From: Chalciporus piperatus
Taxonomy: Eukaryota; Basidiomycota; Agaricomycetes; Boletales; Boletaceae
Reading direction: 5' to 3'
Assembly (NCBI GenBank): GCA_038093975.1
Contig: JBBPTG010000304.1
Coordinates: 1 to 26,857, forward strand
DNA: 26,857 bases
Made by a program: the position numbers and the translations under genes. How positions within the stretch are numbered: position 1 is the first letter of the stretch; each line of letters starts with the position of its first letter. Shown here piece by piece: positions 1-9,048 of this stretch. The notes under the pieces were generated by a model. That model made no database searches. It was not told the origin of the DNA and worked only from the letters and a program-made list of their open reading frames with translations.

Positions 1-1085
1 CGGCTTCCACTTCCGCGATCGCCATTTGCATTCCCTCAACCGTCCCCACCTTCGCCTTGCCTTTCGTCTTCAACTTTGGCGTGACAAGTTCGACGTCCGA
101 GTCCGGAATGGACTCGGGAGTCTGGGGTCGACGTACCCGGGATGTCGATGCCCTGACCGCGCGAACTGCAAAAGCAACGGAACAACGTATTAGTACGGAT
201 GATACGGCAACGACGGGGACTTACTGTGGGCCTTCGGTTCCGCTTTCGCAGGAGCCACTTTCTTGGGCTTCTCAGCCGCCTTTGCTGTCGCCTTTTTTCC
301 TCCTCGTCCGCCTGCCTTGTTGCAGGCAATCTTCAGCTTCGCACACTTGAGGCAGGTGCGGTCGGGCATGCCACGGCACGGGACCTTGGCGGTTGCGCAC
401 TTGACGCACGGCGGGTGGTGCTCGACGGTACCAGGTTCCTCATCCTCTTCTTCATCCTCGTCCATGGAGACCCGCGATCGCTGCGCCGTGCAATGGTCAA
501 TCGGTGGAATAGCTCCTTATCAATCCGCGACTCACCTTATGCGTTGGCCGAGCGAGGACCACGGACACCTTCCCGGAACTACTGACGGAAGCGTGGATAG
601 AGGGAGTGGACCGAGGGGTGGCACTGGTGGGAGGTTTTTCAGCGCTCCCAGTCTCGTCGCCCATCGTCGTGTCCGGTTCCGCGTCGTCATCTTGAGTCTT
701 CGCCGCCTCGATCCTATCCGCCTCTTCCCCGGACCACTTGACGTGGGCAGCTTCTGCCTCTTCGAGGGCTTGGAGAGACCGTGCGGGAATAACCGTGGGC
801 ACGCCTAAGGCCGCCGCCGCAGCTTTCGTCGGTTCCATGGCTCTCTGAAGCACTTCCGTTGTAAGCGCGGACACGGAGGAGACCAACGCAACTCACCATG
901 GCAGCATTCCACCTCGTCACCCAGAGCCGCTGATCCTCTGCCAAGTCCTCCTTGTCGTCTGGCGCGCACATGGCAAGGTCGAGCAGTAGTTCCGTGGCGT
1001 CCTTGAAGGCCTTAGCGGCCGCGGCCCTTTCGTCGACGGGTTCAGCGGCGATGGAACCGAAGAGAGCTGTGAGACGGGAGGACAT
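1..1085 (-). CDS. Four-exon gene for a hypothetical protein with a Zn(II)2Cys6-like cysteine cluster (3' end outside window)
   Basis: Reading the minus strand, exon 1 is 1085-897 (ATG at 1085, 63 codons), exon 2 844-536 (103 codons), exon 3 480-225, exon 4 165-1 and open at the edge. The introns (896-845, 535-481, 224-166; 52, 55 and 59 nt) start GTGAGT, GTGAGT and GTAAGT and end in AG. The third contains a TACTAATAC branch-point-like site, and all join in frame. Exon 1 and early exon 2 are Ala/Glu/Asp-rich and look helical. Exon 3 has an acidic run (DEDEEEDEEP), then six cysteines spaced C-x2-C-x6-C-x7-C-x2-C-x6-C, followed by a Lys/Ala-rich basic tail. That spacing matches the fungal binuclear zinc cluster, but here it lies mid-protein rather than N-terminal. 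DNA or RNA binding is inference. I do not recognise the exact family; it could be a host gene or a multicopy transposon-associated family. The gene structure is well supported. Confidence 0.72.
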
Positions 1086-1191
1086 AGTGTTGGGATGGTT
1101 GTGTGAGGAGAAGGAGTGGGAAGGAAGAAAGGAAGCGGCTGATGCGGAGTTGTCACCCCCACGGACATGAGGCGCTTACCTAATCCGCTCA
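1086..1191 (-). promoter_or_regulatory. Pyrimidine-rich 5' leader/promoter region of the zinc-cluster gene
   Basis: On the minus strand, the stretch just upstream of the ATG at 1085 is almost pure C/T (about 1137-1103), typical of fungal core promoters and leaders. The ATG context is CAACACTATGTC. No TATA box is obvious. A further upstream ATG at 1192 is followed by a GTAAGC donor-like site, so a longer first exon cannot be excluded. Confidence 0.3.
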
Positions 1192-1979
1192 TGTGACTGA
1201 CTGGGGACAGTCAGCATCAAAGTCACCCTGGGATGTAGGGAACGCATATTCCCTACGCTTGCAGCCGGCGTTCTACCCCCATTTCCCATTCTCAACATTC
1301 CTCGATGTCTTTCCTCCCTTTCCGTTTATGTCCCAACCTCTTCCGCCGCACTTACAGCTTTCCGTCCCTATCACGTTCCGTTCCCGTCGTTCCGTGGTAC
1401 ACGGAAACCACGGATCGTTTGTTTTGTTCACAGGTATCGTCCTCCGTGTCCCCGGAAACCGTTGTCCAGGTATGAGATGATTCGCTGGTAAGCTTCCTTT
1501 CCATTCCACGTCCTCTAACCTTGCTATGCGTCCTTACTGTCGCACTTTCCTTACTTTTACTCATCCTTTTCGTCTTGTCATCTATCCTGTCTATACTTAG
1601 TCCAGTACTGTCACTTAGCGTTCTGTCGCTATCAGAGTCTCGGGTATGCCCGGACTATAAAAGACTGTACTTTGCTTATTTTGAATGGACTTTTCTTTTC
1701 TCCACGCAACAACCTCTCTCTCTAAAACTCCGGAACCTTCGTCCACACTTTCCGTCCGTTCTTACCTTCGTTCCACTAGTCCTAACCGCAAGGAAGTGGT
1801 CCGGAACAACCGTTTGTTCGTACGGAACATCATTTTCCGGTTCTTCAACGGTTTGGTACGCCGGAAACGAGTCCTTTTGCTTGTCTTCATTCCCTGGAAT
1901 CCCTTTAGGGTCGAACTTATCGTACCCTTCTTTATCTTTTGCTACTAACCTTCTCGGGATTTCTATTCCTACAGAGGGT
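1192..1979 (+). mobile_element. Non-coding, LTR-like segment with a TATA box (family unknown)
   Basis: Nothing here reads as protein. The segment begins TGTGACTGACTGGGG and has a short dyad (TGACTG...CAGTCA) at the start. It is T/C-rich on the plus strand, holds a clear TATAAAA at 1656-1662 and runs to a TG...CA-compatible end near 1973 (TTCCTACA), next to an inverted gypsy LTR. This layout (TG start, internal TATA box, pyrimidine-rich stretch, CA end) fits an LTR of roughly 780 bp. No target duplication was found (GCTCA before, GAGGG after) and no second copy exists in the window. It could instead be intergenic promoter DNA. Confidence 0.3.
1656..1662 (+). promoter_or_regulatory. TATA box in the LTR-like segment
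   Basis: TATAAAA in the context GGACTATAAAAGACTG, followed by pyrimidine-rich sequence. It is the only strong plus-strand TATA element in this gene-free stretch and is best explained as an LTR promoter. Confidence 0.35.
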
Positions 1980-2328
1980 TTAGCTTTCTTACACCGGGTA
2001 GGTCAAAGCGTAGACGCAAAAGCCTAGTCAAGGACAAAGGTTTCAAAGGTAACCTAATGATGGGATGTCCACGTTAAGGCCTAGCGTCCATTCAAGAGTG
2101 GGACGGTGACTCTCAGAGGGTTCAAAGGAAGCGAGGAGTGACCAAGCTAGAGAGTCATGCTCGGTAAGCATACGAGTCAGCGAAGACGAAGCGTGGAAGG
2201 TGAAAGAACATTAAGGAATGTTCGCTGACTAAAGCAAGGTAAGAAATGAGAGGCCTAGGCAGGACTCGAACCAGCGACTAGGACTTAGTACAAGGTAACA
2301 AAGAAGGAAAGAATGAGTGATCGTAACA
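1980..2328 (-). mobile_element. Gypsy LTR, inverted copy of the family at 17140-17617, internally deleted
   Basis: Read on the minus strand, this starts TGTTACGATCAC at 2328 and follows the LTR at 17140-17617 closely. Shared landmarks are the box-B-like GGTTCGAGTCC, the CTAGGCCT segment, TTAGTCAGCGAA, CCTCTGAGAGTCACC and GCTTTGACCTACCCGG. It lacks about 130 bp that the other copy has in the middle. Its 3' end is worn: the other copy ends GGCATAACA, while this one degenerates to GCTAAAC near 1980. No gag or pol lies beside it, so it is a solo or truncated LTR. The right flank CTCTC is not matched on the left. Confidence 0.75.
2262..2272 (-). promoter_or_regulatory. RNA polymerase III box-B-like sequence in the gypsy LTR (copy 1)
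   Basis: The minus strand reads GGTTCGAGTCC, an exact fit to the box B / T-loop consensus GGTTCGANTCC. Flanking bases can pair 4 of 5 in a T-arm-like stem. No box A or complete tRNA cloverleaf is present, so this is not a tRNA gene. Function is unproven. Confidence 0.25.
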
Positions 2329-2342
2329 CTCTCTACTTGACT

Positions 2343-2882
2343 TGTTATGAATGAATCACAATCAGCGGGGACTTTAGGCAACACTGGACCTAGCAAAGGA
2401 TATGCTGAGTACTAAAACTTAATTGCGGTGAAGCAACAAATGGATTAGACTGGGGTCTGTGATAAGTACAGGGCTACTTATATATAGGGCATGATAAGGG
2501 TATACCCCAGGGTACATTTTCTCTGCCACAAAAGTACCCCAGGGTATACCCTTGTTATTCCCTACTTATATACTATTGAGATGTGCACACAGACCAACAG
2601 CCGGATAAGGAAATCACAAAGGAAAAGATAGATAAGGTAAATGGTACGATGATAAGAAAAGGTACCAGGCACAGATAAGGGTCTAGGCCATGACATCATT
2701 GCTGACTCATCTAAGTCTGGACCTTTGTCATGTGTCCTAATTATGTAATAGATTACGTAATGCTACAGGGATTACCGGAGCGGATAAAGATAAATCTGGC
2801 TTGACCCCTAAGTTGTAGACAAAGTCCAGTGTTCAAATGCTGTTGTAGGCAAAAGTTTGAAAAGTTTTTAAATACTATAAGA
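2343..2882 (-). mobile_element. Copia solo LTR with TGACT target-site duplication
   Basis: The element is bounded by the direct repeat TGACT (2338-2342 and 2883-2887). It begins TGTTATG on the plus strand and ends ACTATAAGA, a mutated form of the expected TATAACA. It is a reverse-complement copy of the LTR at 10437-11585, covering its whole length. Differences are a palindromic insert here (about 2485-2572) and a MITE there; without inserts both are about 452-454 bp. With LTR termini, a 5-bp duplication and no internal region, it is a solo LTR formed by recombination. It interrupts the tyrosine-recombinase retroelement to the right. Confidence 0.88.
2475..2572. repeat. About 76-bp palindromic mini-insert flanked by a duplicated TATA-box segment
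   Basis: Against the sister LTR at 10437-11585, this copy has an extra ~88 bp. The insert (2487-2562) is a near-perfect inverted repeat: an arm containing AAGGGTATACCCCAGGGTAC pairs with one containing GTACCCCAGGGTATACCCTT around a short CTCTGCCAC loop. On both sides stands TACTTATATA (2475-2484 and 2563-2572), present once in the sister LTR, so it behaves as a ~10-bp target duplication. The duplicated segment is the LTR's own TATA region (TATATAAG on the minus strand). Confidence 0.7.
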
Positions 2883-2886
2883 TGAC

Positions 2887-3486
2887 TTACTTGCCTTTGC
2901 CAATGTGAGCACAACCTTCGGTGTCACCATCACGATTGGAGACAGATGGCGGGCGTGGAGACTATCCCCCGGGTGGCAATTAATGCATGGAAGCACACAC
3001 GACATCGGTTGGGCCGAAGGAGTGGCCTTCGAGCTCCTCGTTTGTACTGTTCACGCCCTTCAACCCACCAACCCACACATTGTCGTCTATGGAGACAACA
3101 CCGGCATTGTCAAAGGATGGTGGAATGGACGACACCGCAACGCGGACACCAACAACATTTTCAAGCGCCTTTACAGCTTTATCCATCACTCGTCCCACCT
3201 CGACAGCGTACACACCAGATACGTCCCAACCGAACTCAACCCCGCAGATCACTCATCTCAAGGCATCTGCCCATCTGTCGAAGTTCTCCCACTGCCCACC
3301 AGTCTCCTCCCATTTCTCACAGAACTCGCAGACCTTCCAGACAGCGCACAACACAACTCGCCACTTATCGCCATTCCTGAGCAGCAGCTTCACATCCTAC
3401 AAGGACATCGACCCCCCGTGCTCCTTCAATCCAACAAAGCAGCCGACGAAGAGCATACCCTTATCTATGAAGCCCTCCTCTCATGA
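2887..3486 (+). pseudogene. RNase H domain of a tyrosine-recombinase (DIRS-like) retroelement, 5'-truncated
   Basis: The frame is open from the solo-LTR edge to TGA at 3484. Motifs in order: ANVSTTFGVTITIGDRW (normally an Asp-Ala-Ser type first catalytic motif), WRLSPGW, IGWAEGVAFELL (catalytic Glu), VVYGDNTGIVKGWWNG (catalytic Asp) and YVPTELNPADHSSQG. This order and the NPAD motif are typical of RNase H in basidiomycete RT-RNase H-YR elements. The RT part expected upstream is missing; the gypsy LTR edge at 2328 and the solo LTR replace it. The first catalytic Asp reads Asn (AAT), so the domain is probably dead. After 3486 the reading continues in other frames. Confidence 0.75.
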
Positions 3487-3639
3487 TCTCACTGCCACAG
3501 GTCTATTTGACGTTCCGCTGCTGATTCCTACCCCCTCCGTGCCCTACCTCTTCCCCCTGGAGACCACACTGCCCGGCACGCGAACACCTCCGATTCTGGA
3601 TCCCCGCCAATCCGTCAACTTGTGCAGCAGCCATTTGCA

Positions 3640-5005
3640 CCGGAAATGGCCCAAGTCTTTCCGAAGATCAGCTTGACTGGATCCTAGACATTATCGGAGC
3701 TGCGTGGACGGAAAAGACCAAAGAATCCTACAGGACAGGTCTCCTCGTTTACCAAGTCTTCTGTGACATGCAGAACATCTCTGAATACCTTCGTTGCCCG
3801 ATTTCTAATCCACTACTTCTTTTCTTCCTCTCGAGTTGTGCGGGTAACTACTCAGGCAAGGCACTCTCAAATTTTGCCGTGGGCCTCCATGCGTGGCATG
3901 TTCTCCACGGCCATCCGTGGCTCATTTCCAACACAGAACTACACACAGCCCTCGAAGGTGCTTCCAGGCTAGCACCACCTGACAAGAAACGCAGGAAACG
4001 AGGCCCGATCCTCGTCAATAACCTCCTTCAATTCCATTCACGCATGGACCTCAATGATCCCAAAGACGCCGCCATCTTCGCGTGCCTCGTCGTATGTTTT
4101 TACTCCATTGCAAGACTCGGGGAATTCACGGTCAAAACCATTAAATCCTTCGACTCAAACATAGTGTTTTAAAGTCCGGTCCGGTCCGGTCTTTTTCCTT
4201 ATTAGGAAGGCAACCGGACTGAGACCGGTTTTTTTAATTAATTAATTCAAAAAGACTGGACCAAAACCGATAAAAACCGGTCTTTTGGCGGTTGCAACCG
4301 GTTTTTTGCTTAGCGTGGGAGAAACCAAAAATAGTACCGGCTCCTGGCTATAAATCGGTCCCTGGGTCAAGCGAAACGGTTCACACGCCACAGAGATATG
4401 AGCATTTCAAAACAGCATGTTTTTTGTAGTGATACATCAGATATTATCAAGTTACATGTGAAGTCAAGACCAATCAGAGACTCAATTCTCAACACAGACT
4501 AATAAAATATAGATAAACATGTAACTCAGAGAGTGTATATACATGATTGAATGAATTCTATGACATGTTAATCAATATTGTCATTGGCTAATTTCAATAT
4601 TCATCAAAAAAACTCAAATAACATCCATAAAGGTCCAGAAAAATCAGGGAAAATAGGGTAATACATAGGGGGTGGCTGTGCATCGGTTGCAACCGGTTGC
4701 AACCGGTCTTTTTTTCGGTTGCAACTGCAGTCCAGTTGCGATCAGTTGCGGTCCAGTCCAGTTGCCAGTCTTCGTACCAGTTGCCAACTGGACTTTGAAA
4801 CACTACTCAAACACCCATATCACGTTTTCCAATGTTTCTCATTCAGCCGACCATAACGGCCTTTCAGTCATTTCCTTCGCTGTCCCAGTTACTGAATGTT
4901 CAGCCTCGGGCGAATCCCTTCACTGTGCCTCCATTGATCACCTAACCAACCCGCGCACCTGGCTCGACAATCATTTGCGAATCAATAACCCTGGTCCTGT
5001 AGGAC
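3640..5005 (+). pseudogene. Tyrosine recombinase (phage-integrase-like) of the same retroelement, split by MITE A and truncated
   Basis: From about 3640 one frame reads an N-terminal SAM-like helical domain (SEDQLDWILDIIGAAWTEKT, SYRTGLLVYQVFCDM), then CPISNPLLLFFLSSCAG and RGPILVNNLLQFHSRMDL. It next reaches FYSIARLGEFTVKTIKSFDSN, where the Arg of ARLGEF is the first catalytic residue of tyrosine recombinases. MITE A (4162-4805) breaks the frame. Reading across its 8-bp duplication, the protein resumes at 4814 (HITFSNVSHSAD...) and runs to LRINNPGP near 4996. The second half of the catalytic set (His-x-x-Arg and Tyr) would lie further on and has been replaced by the Copia-2 LTR. The enzyme would have cut and rejoined DNA to integrate the element's circular DNA copy. 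Confidence 0.72.
4162..4805 (+). mobile_element. hAT-type MITE, copy A (644 bp)
   Basis: Perfect 8-bp target duplication CTCAAACA at 4154-4161 and 4806-4813. The left end TAGTGTTTTAAAGTCCGG and the right end (read inward) TAGTGTTTCAAAGTCCAG form a terminal inverted repeat of about 16 bp. Subterminal DNA is packed with CCGGTTGCAACCGG-type palindromes (one perfect at 4693-4706) and CCAGTTG/CAACTGG dyads. The core is AT-rich and non-coding and includes TTAATTAATTAATT. Eight-bp duplications and short inverted termini indicate a hAT-superfamily non-autonomous element. It sits inside the tyrosine-recombinase gene. Confidence 0.93.
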
Positions 5006-5007
5006 TA

Positions 5008-5360
5008 TGACAAAAACACTCAGTCGTCGTGTGAGCAAGATGAACTAAATTCAAGCTACCTATGACAAAAACACTAATGGTAGGTTGTCGTGAGTTGAGT
5101 GCTCATGTAATGACAACAATAATGTACCTTAGTCGTTGTGTGAGCAAGATGAACTGAGGGACGAGAAATGAACTATGGTCAAGAATATAACAAAGTCTAT
5201 CACATGAGAGCGAAGCACGATGGTAAAGATAACGAGAAGTGTCGAGCTGAACTAGGTAAAGGAATAGCTCCAAGAAGAGTGCTGGTATCAAGATAAGGAT
5301 TAGCACACATGGTCAATGGCATCAAGATCATGGTATAGGGATAACGATAAGAGTCCAACA
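5008..5360 (-). mobile_element. 3' LTR of Copia-2
   Basis: On the minus strand the LTR starts TGTTGGACTCTTATCG at 5360, directly after a purine tract, and ends TTTTTGTCA near 5008, giving TG...CA termini and about 352 bp. Its distal part holds a partial duplication: TATGACAAAAACACT occurs at 5006-5020 and 5061-5075, and a segment ending GTGTGAGCAAGATGAACT recurs at about 5024-5046 and 5133-5155. The partner 5' LTR is missing, so age cannot be estimated from LTR divergence. Confidence 0.7.
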
Positions 5361-5370
5361 CACCCCCTCA
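5361..5370 (-). promoter_or_regulatory. Polypurine tract of Copia-2
   Basis: The minus strand reads TGAGGGGGTG immediately before the LTR start TGTTGG. A G-rich purine run abutting the 3' LTR is the plus-strand DNA priming site of LTR retrotransposons. Confidence 0.65.
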
Positions 5371-7112
5371 GTGAGACACGATGGAAAGGGAGGCCCGGTG
5401 ATCGACGGACGCAGCATGCGGAAGCAACTTCGTCAAGGCGTCCGCAACATTCTGACGAGTCGGGACCCATTGGAGGGTGAACGAGCCGGTGGATATGTGC
5501 TACCACACATCAATGTGCTTGGTGCGCGAATGGTTTGACGCAGTGGAGGAAAGACTGATCCCCACGGTGTTGTCTGCGTGAACGCGAAAGACGCCGTCCG
5601 GAGGAAGACCGAGAGAGCTCAGGAGGGCGCGAAGATTGAGACCTTCCTGGATGCATGCAGCGAGCACCATGTATTCCCCCTCTGCAGAAGACAAAGCATG
5701 GGTCTGCTGTTTCTTGGACGTGTGAGCAACCGGCCCCCGTAATAGAACCATACGAATCCTGTGATAGAGACCCGATCCTCGGACGAGTTCGCCCAATCCG
5801 AGTCGCTGAAAGCGTGAGGAGCGTGGTCCACGTTCGGATTCCCGAAGTGCATGCGTAGCGCCTGAGTCCCTTTGAGATAGCAAACAGCCCTCCGTGCCGC
5901 CGTGAAATGCTTCGGCTCTGGGAAAGAGCAGTTCTGGGAGAGTCGTTGCACGGCGTGCGCTATGTCGGGACGAGTGCAAGTTGACAGGTAGATCAATTCA
6001 CCGACAACCTTGCAATATGCATGCTCGAGGTTGAGGACAACGGGAAAGATGTCGGTATTCCGCCCAAATGGGTGGTTCGGATCCATGGGCAGTGAGATGG
6101 GATTGGCATCCTGGAGGCCGTACTCTTCACAGAGATAACAGATGTAGGATTCCTGGTGAATTCAGATCTCTCGAGTGAGCCGGTTGCGCTCGATCTCAAC
6201 CCCGAGATACATCGTCACCGCGCCCATGTCGCTGATCCCGAATTGGTCCCTGATCTTGCCCTTAACCCAGTCGAGGAACGGGCGATGGTTACTTGCTCCA
6301 AGCCCGTCGTCGACGTGCCAAGCAATGATGCAGGTGATCTTCTGCCCATTATGAATAGCCTTCTCGTAGATGAAGACCGCCAGGTCCACCCCAGACTTGC
6401 GGAAGCCCAGATCAACCAGAACAGAGCATAGCAGCTCGTACCAGTCCAGCGCAGCTTGCTTCAGTCCGTACAACGACGAGAGCATGCGACAGACCAATAG
6501 TACCCCGGCAGCATTGTACCGCTTGAATCTGCGGGGTTGCTTCATATAGATGTCTTCCTTCAGCTTCCCGTGCAGGAATGCTCACTTAGCGTCGAAGCAA
6601 TCTAGTTCCCAGTCAAATTTCGCAGCGATTGCGATGAGTAACTTTATGGAGGACTGACGCGCGACTGGCGCATAGGTCTGATGAAAGTCGACACCCACGA
6701 CCTGGGAGAACCCCTGTGCGACGAGCCGTGCCTTGAACTTGGATCCCCCCTTGAGATCATTGTTCTTGAACTCGAACACCCACCGGTTTCCCACAAGCTT
6801 TCGTCCAGGGGGCGGCTCAACCAGCTCCCAAACCTTCATCTCCTCCATAAGACCAAGCTCTGTTTTTATCGCCCCCATCCAGTCCTCCTGGTCGCCCCGT
6901 TTCATCGCCTCATCAAATGTGGCTGGTGGAACCTGCATGTCGTAGCCCGGGTCCTTGGGATTTCTGCGATGGTTGCTTCGAATCGAGAGGTGAGCATGCT
7001 CAATGATTATCAAATTGACCTGTTGTTCATCGTCGTGTGACTCGTCAACCGAAGACTCTGTGATGAGTGGAAGCACCCCCTCGGGCCCAGCCATCAAGAG
7101 GGGAACACCCCC
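5371..7112 (-). pseudogene. Copia-2 reverse transcriptase and RNase H
   Basis: The RT entry motif is DEAMKRGDQEDWMGAIKTEL, then WVFEFKNNDLKGGSKFKARL, VAQGFSQVVGVDFHQTYAPV, SSLYGLKQAALDWY and the catalytic box as WHVDDG. LIYLSTCTRPDIAHAVQRLS leads into RNase H (FSDSDWANSSED, ALSSAEGEYMVLAA, VHADNTVGISL, KHIDV). One frame serves 7097 to about 5740 but contains TGA stops at 6584-6582 (after FDAK) and 6164-6162 (after TREI, where copia proteins usually have Trp in an EIWIHQ-like motif). A frameshift near 5735 moves RNase H to another frame, which stops with TAG at 5502-5500. The product would have copied element RNA into DNA. It is inactive as it stands. Confidence 0.85.
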
Positions 7113-8409
7113 TCACCGCCGGGACTCATGTTGCACTGCCAAACGGTCACGCTGATGTTGCAAGTGAGCCTCATACTGTTCCCCATGCTCGGTGAGATGA
7201 CGATCATGGCCAGAGCGACGTGGGACAAGGTCGACCACGGTGACTGGAGCTGAGCCTGAGAGAGCAGACAAGGGTGGAGACGAGAGAGGTGAAGACACCA
7301 GAGTAGAGAGAGGGGAAGAGAGAGGGGAAGACGATGGGGTGGAGATCAGCTCCCAATCCCCGTGAGCCGAGACAGGCGAATTGGAGCAGCTGGAAACTGC
7401 AGTGGGAGAAGGGGAGTTGAATACTAGCCCAGCAGAAGTCGTTGGGCGTCTCAAGGGCTCAGAACTGTCGATACGGTCAATGACAGAGTTCTCGTCGAAT
7501 ATGACATCACACGAGTTGAAAAAAGCCCCGGTGACAATGTCACGCAAGCACCAGCCCTTTACACCATCTGGGTAGCCCATAAAAATGGCCTCCCTCGAGT
7601 GATCTCCATTCTTGATCTGCTGCTCGGGGGGAATGCGAACGAAGCAACGCGCGCCAAAGACTCGTAAGTGGGAAACATCTGGCCGATAACCGTATAGCAT
7701 CTCGAAGAAAGTCCTTCCAGCAGAAAGCGATCACGGAGAGGTTCCAGAGGTAACCAACGAGGAGTATAGCCTCCCCAAAGTACCCGGCTGAGAGTCGTGC
7801 CTGGGAGAGGATGGCCAGAGCCCTACCCTCGATTGTGCGGATGGCCTGCTCTGCTTTTCCGTTCTGCTGATGCGCATAGCTGATTGACTTGCGATGCTCG
7901 ACCCCCCGATCCCGCAAGTGAGTCTCGAATGCAGCGCTGACGTACTCGCCCCCATTGTCAGTCTGCAGCGCCTTCACTCGCGCGTTGAACTTGTTCTCCC
8001 AACGTGCCTCAATGATCTTCCAGGCCTCGAACACCTGATCGTGTGGGGCGAGCATCTGGATGTTGATGGCGTTCGTGAAGTCATCAAGGAAGATAATGAA
8101 ATAGCACTTTCTGTGGATGGTCTGGGTCGGGAAAGGCCCACAGATGTCCGAGTGAATGAGCTCCAAGAAAGCCGTGCTGGGAGGGGAAGCGGAAACAATG
8201 TAGGGCTCGTGAGGGTGCTTGGCAATGATGCAAGACTTGCATCATGATTGAGAGAGGGGAGAATCCACTGCAACCCGCTCCATGCGCGCAGGTAGTGTCT
8301 GAGACATCTTTCCCCCCATGTGCCCGAGCCTCGCATGCCATACGTCCCAGGTGAGCTTTGTAGGGACAAAGGCCGTAAATTTGGCTGCGACAGACGCGCG
8401 CTCGGGAGA
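7113..8409 (-). pseudogene. Copia-2 integrase
   Basis: Motifs on the minus strand: the zinc-binding N-terminus VWHARLGHMGGK with CKSC further on; the catalytic core with IHSDICGPFPT (first Asp), LQTDNGGEYVSAAF (second Asp) and AHQQNGKAEQAIRTIEGRAL (Glu); then the copia C-terminal block VSHLRVFGARCFVRIPPEQQ and AIFMGYPDGVKGW, followed by a Ser/Pro-rich linker toward RT. Defects are a TGA at 8244-8242 just before CKSC, a frameshift around 7700-7760 and a stop at 7113. MITE E separates it from the protease. Confidence 0.85.
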
Positions 8410-9048
8410 TAGTGTTTCGAAGTCCAGTTGGCAACTGGTACGAAGACTGGCAACTAGACTGGACTGCAGTTGCTGGTTGCCGGCATTTGAGATCAAAAGA
8501 CTGCAGTTGCAACTGAAAAAAAGACCGGTTGCAACCGATGCACAGCCACCCCCTATGTATTACCCTATTTTCCCTGATTTTTCTGGACCTTTATGGATGT
8601 TATTTGAGTTTTTTTGATGAATATTGAAATTAGCCAATGACAATATTGATTAACATGTCATAGAATTCATTCAATCATGTATATACACTCTCTGAGTTAC
8701 ATGTTTATCTATATTTTATTAGTCTGCATTGAGAATTGAGTCTCTGATTGGTCTTGACTTCACATGTAACTTGATAATATCTGATGTATCACTACAAAAA
8801 CCATGCTGTTTTGAAATGCTCATATCTCTGTGGCGTGTGAACCGTTTCGCTTGACCCAGGGACTGATTTATAGCCAGGGGCCGGTACTATTTTTGGTTTC
8901 TCCCATGCTAAGCAAAAAACCGGTTGCAACCGGTTTTTATCGGTTTTGGTCCAGTCTTTTTGAATTAATTAATTAAAAAAACCAGTCTCGGTCCGGTTGC
9001 CTTCCTAATAAGGAAAAAGACCAGACCAGACCAGACTTTAAAACACTA
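8410..9048 (-). mobile_element. hAT-type MITE, copy E (639 bp)
   Basis: Perfect 8-bp duplication TCGGGAGA at 8402-8409 and 9049-9056. The left end is TAGTGTTTCGAAGTCC; the right end read inward is TAGTGTTTTAAAGTCTGG. It is colinear with copies D and G and with the reverse complement of A, including the block CCTATGTATTACCCTATTTT and a perfect CCGGTTGCAACCGG at 8920-8933. It lies between protease and integrase of Copia-2; the flanking reading resumes across the duplication. Confidence 0.93.

Noticed and set aside
1521..2027. Plus-strand 168-codon Leu/Ser-rich open frame
   Set aside because: Composition follows the T/C-rich DNA, the frame runs from the LTR-like segment into the inverted gypsy LTR, and no domain is visible.
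2240..2290. Possible tRNA gene (GGTTCGAGTCC on the minus strand; also 17181-17220 plus)
   Set aside because: Only a T-arm/box B can be formed. There is no D-arm, anticodon arm, box A or matching acceptor stem, and it lies within an LTR.
4672..5010. 112-codon frame beginning in MITE A and reading into the recombinase remnant as one protein
   Set aside because: The first part is MITE terminal repeat (repetitive Gln-Pro-Val-Ala). Only the part after 4813 is recombinase coding sequence.
7894..8247. Plus-strand open frame of 117 codons opposite the Copia-2 integrase
   Set aside because: Shadow of the minus-strand integrase, whose catalytic motifs are clearly conserved in the other strand.
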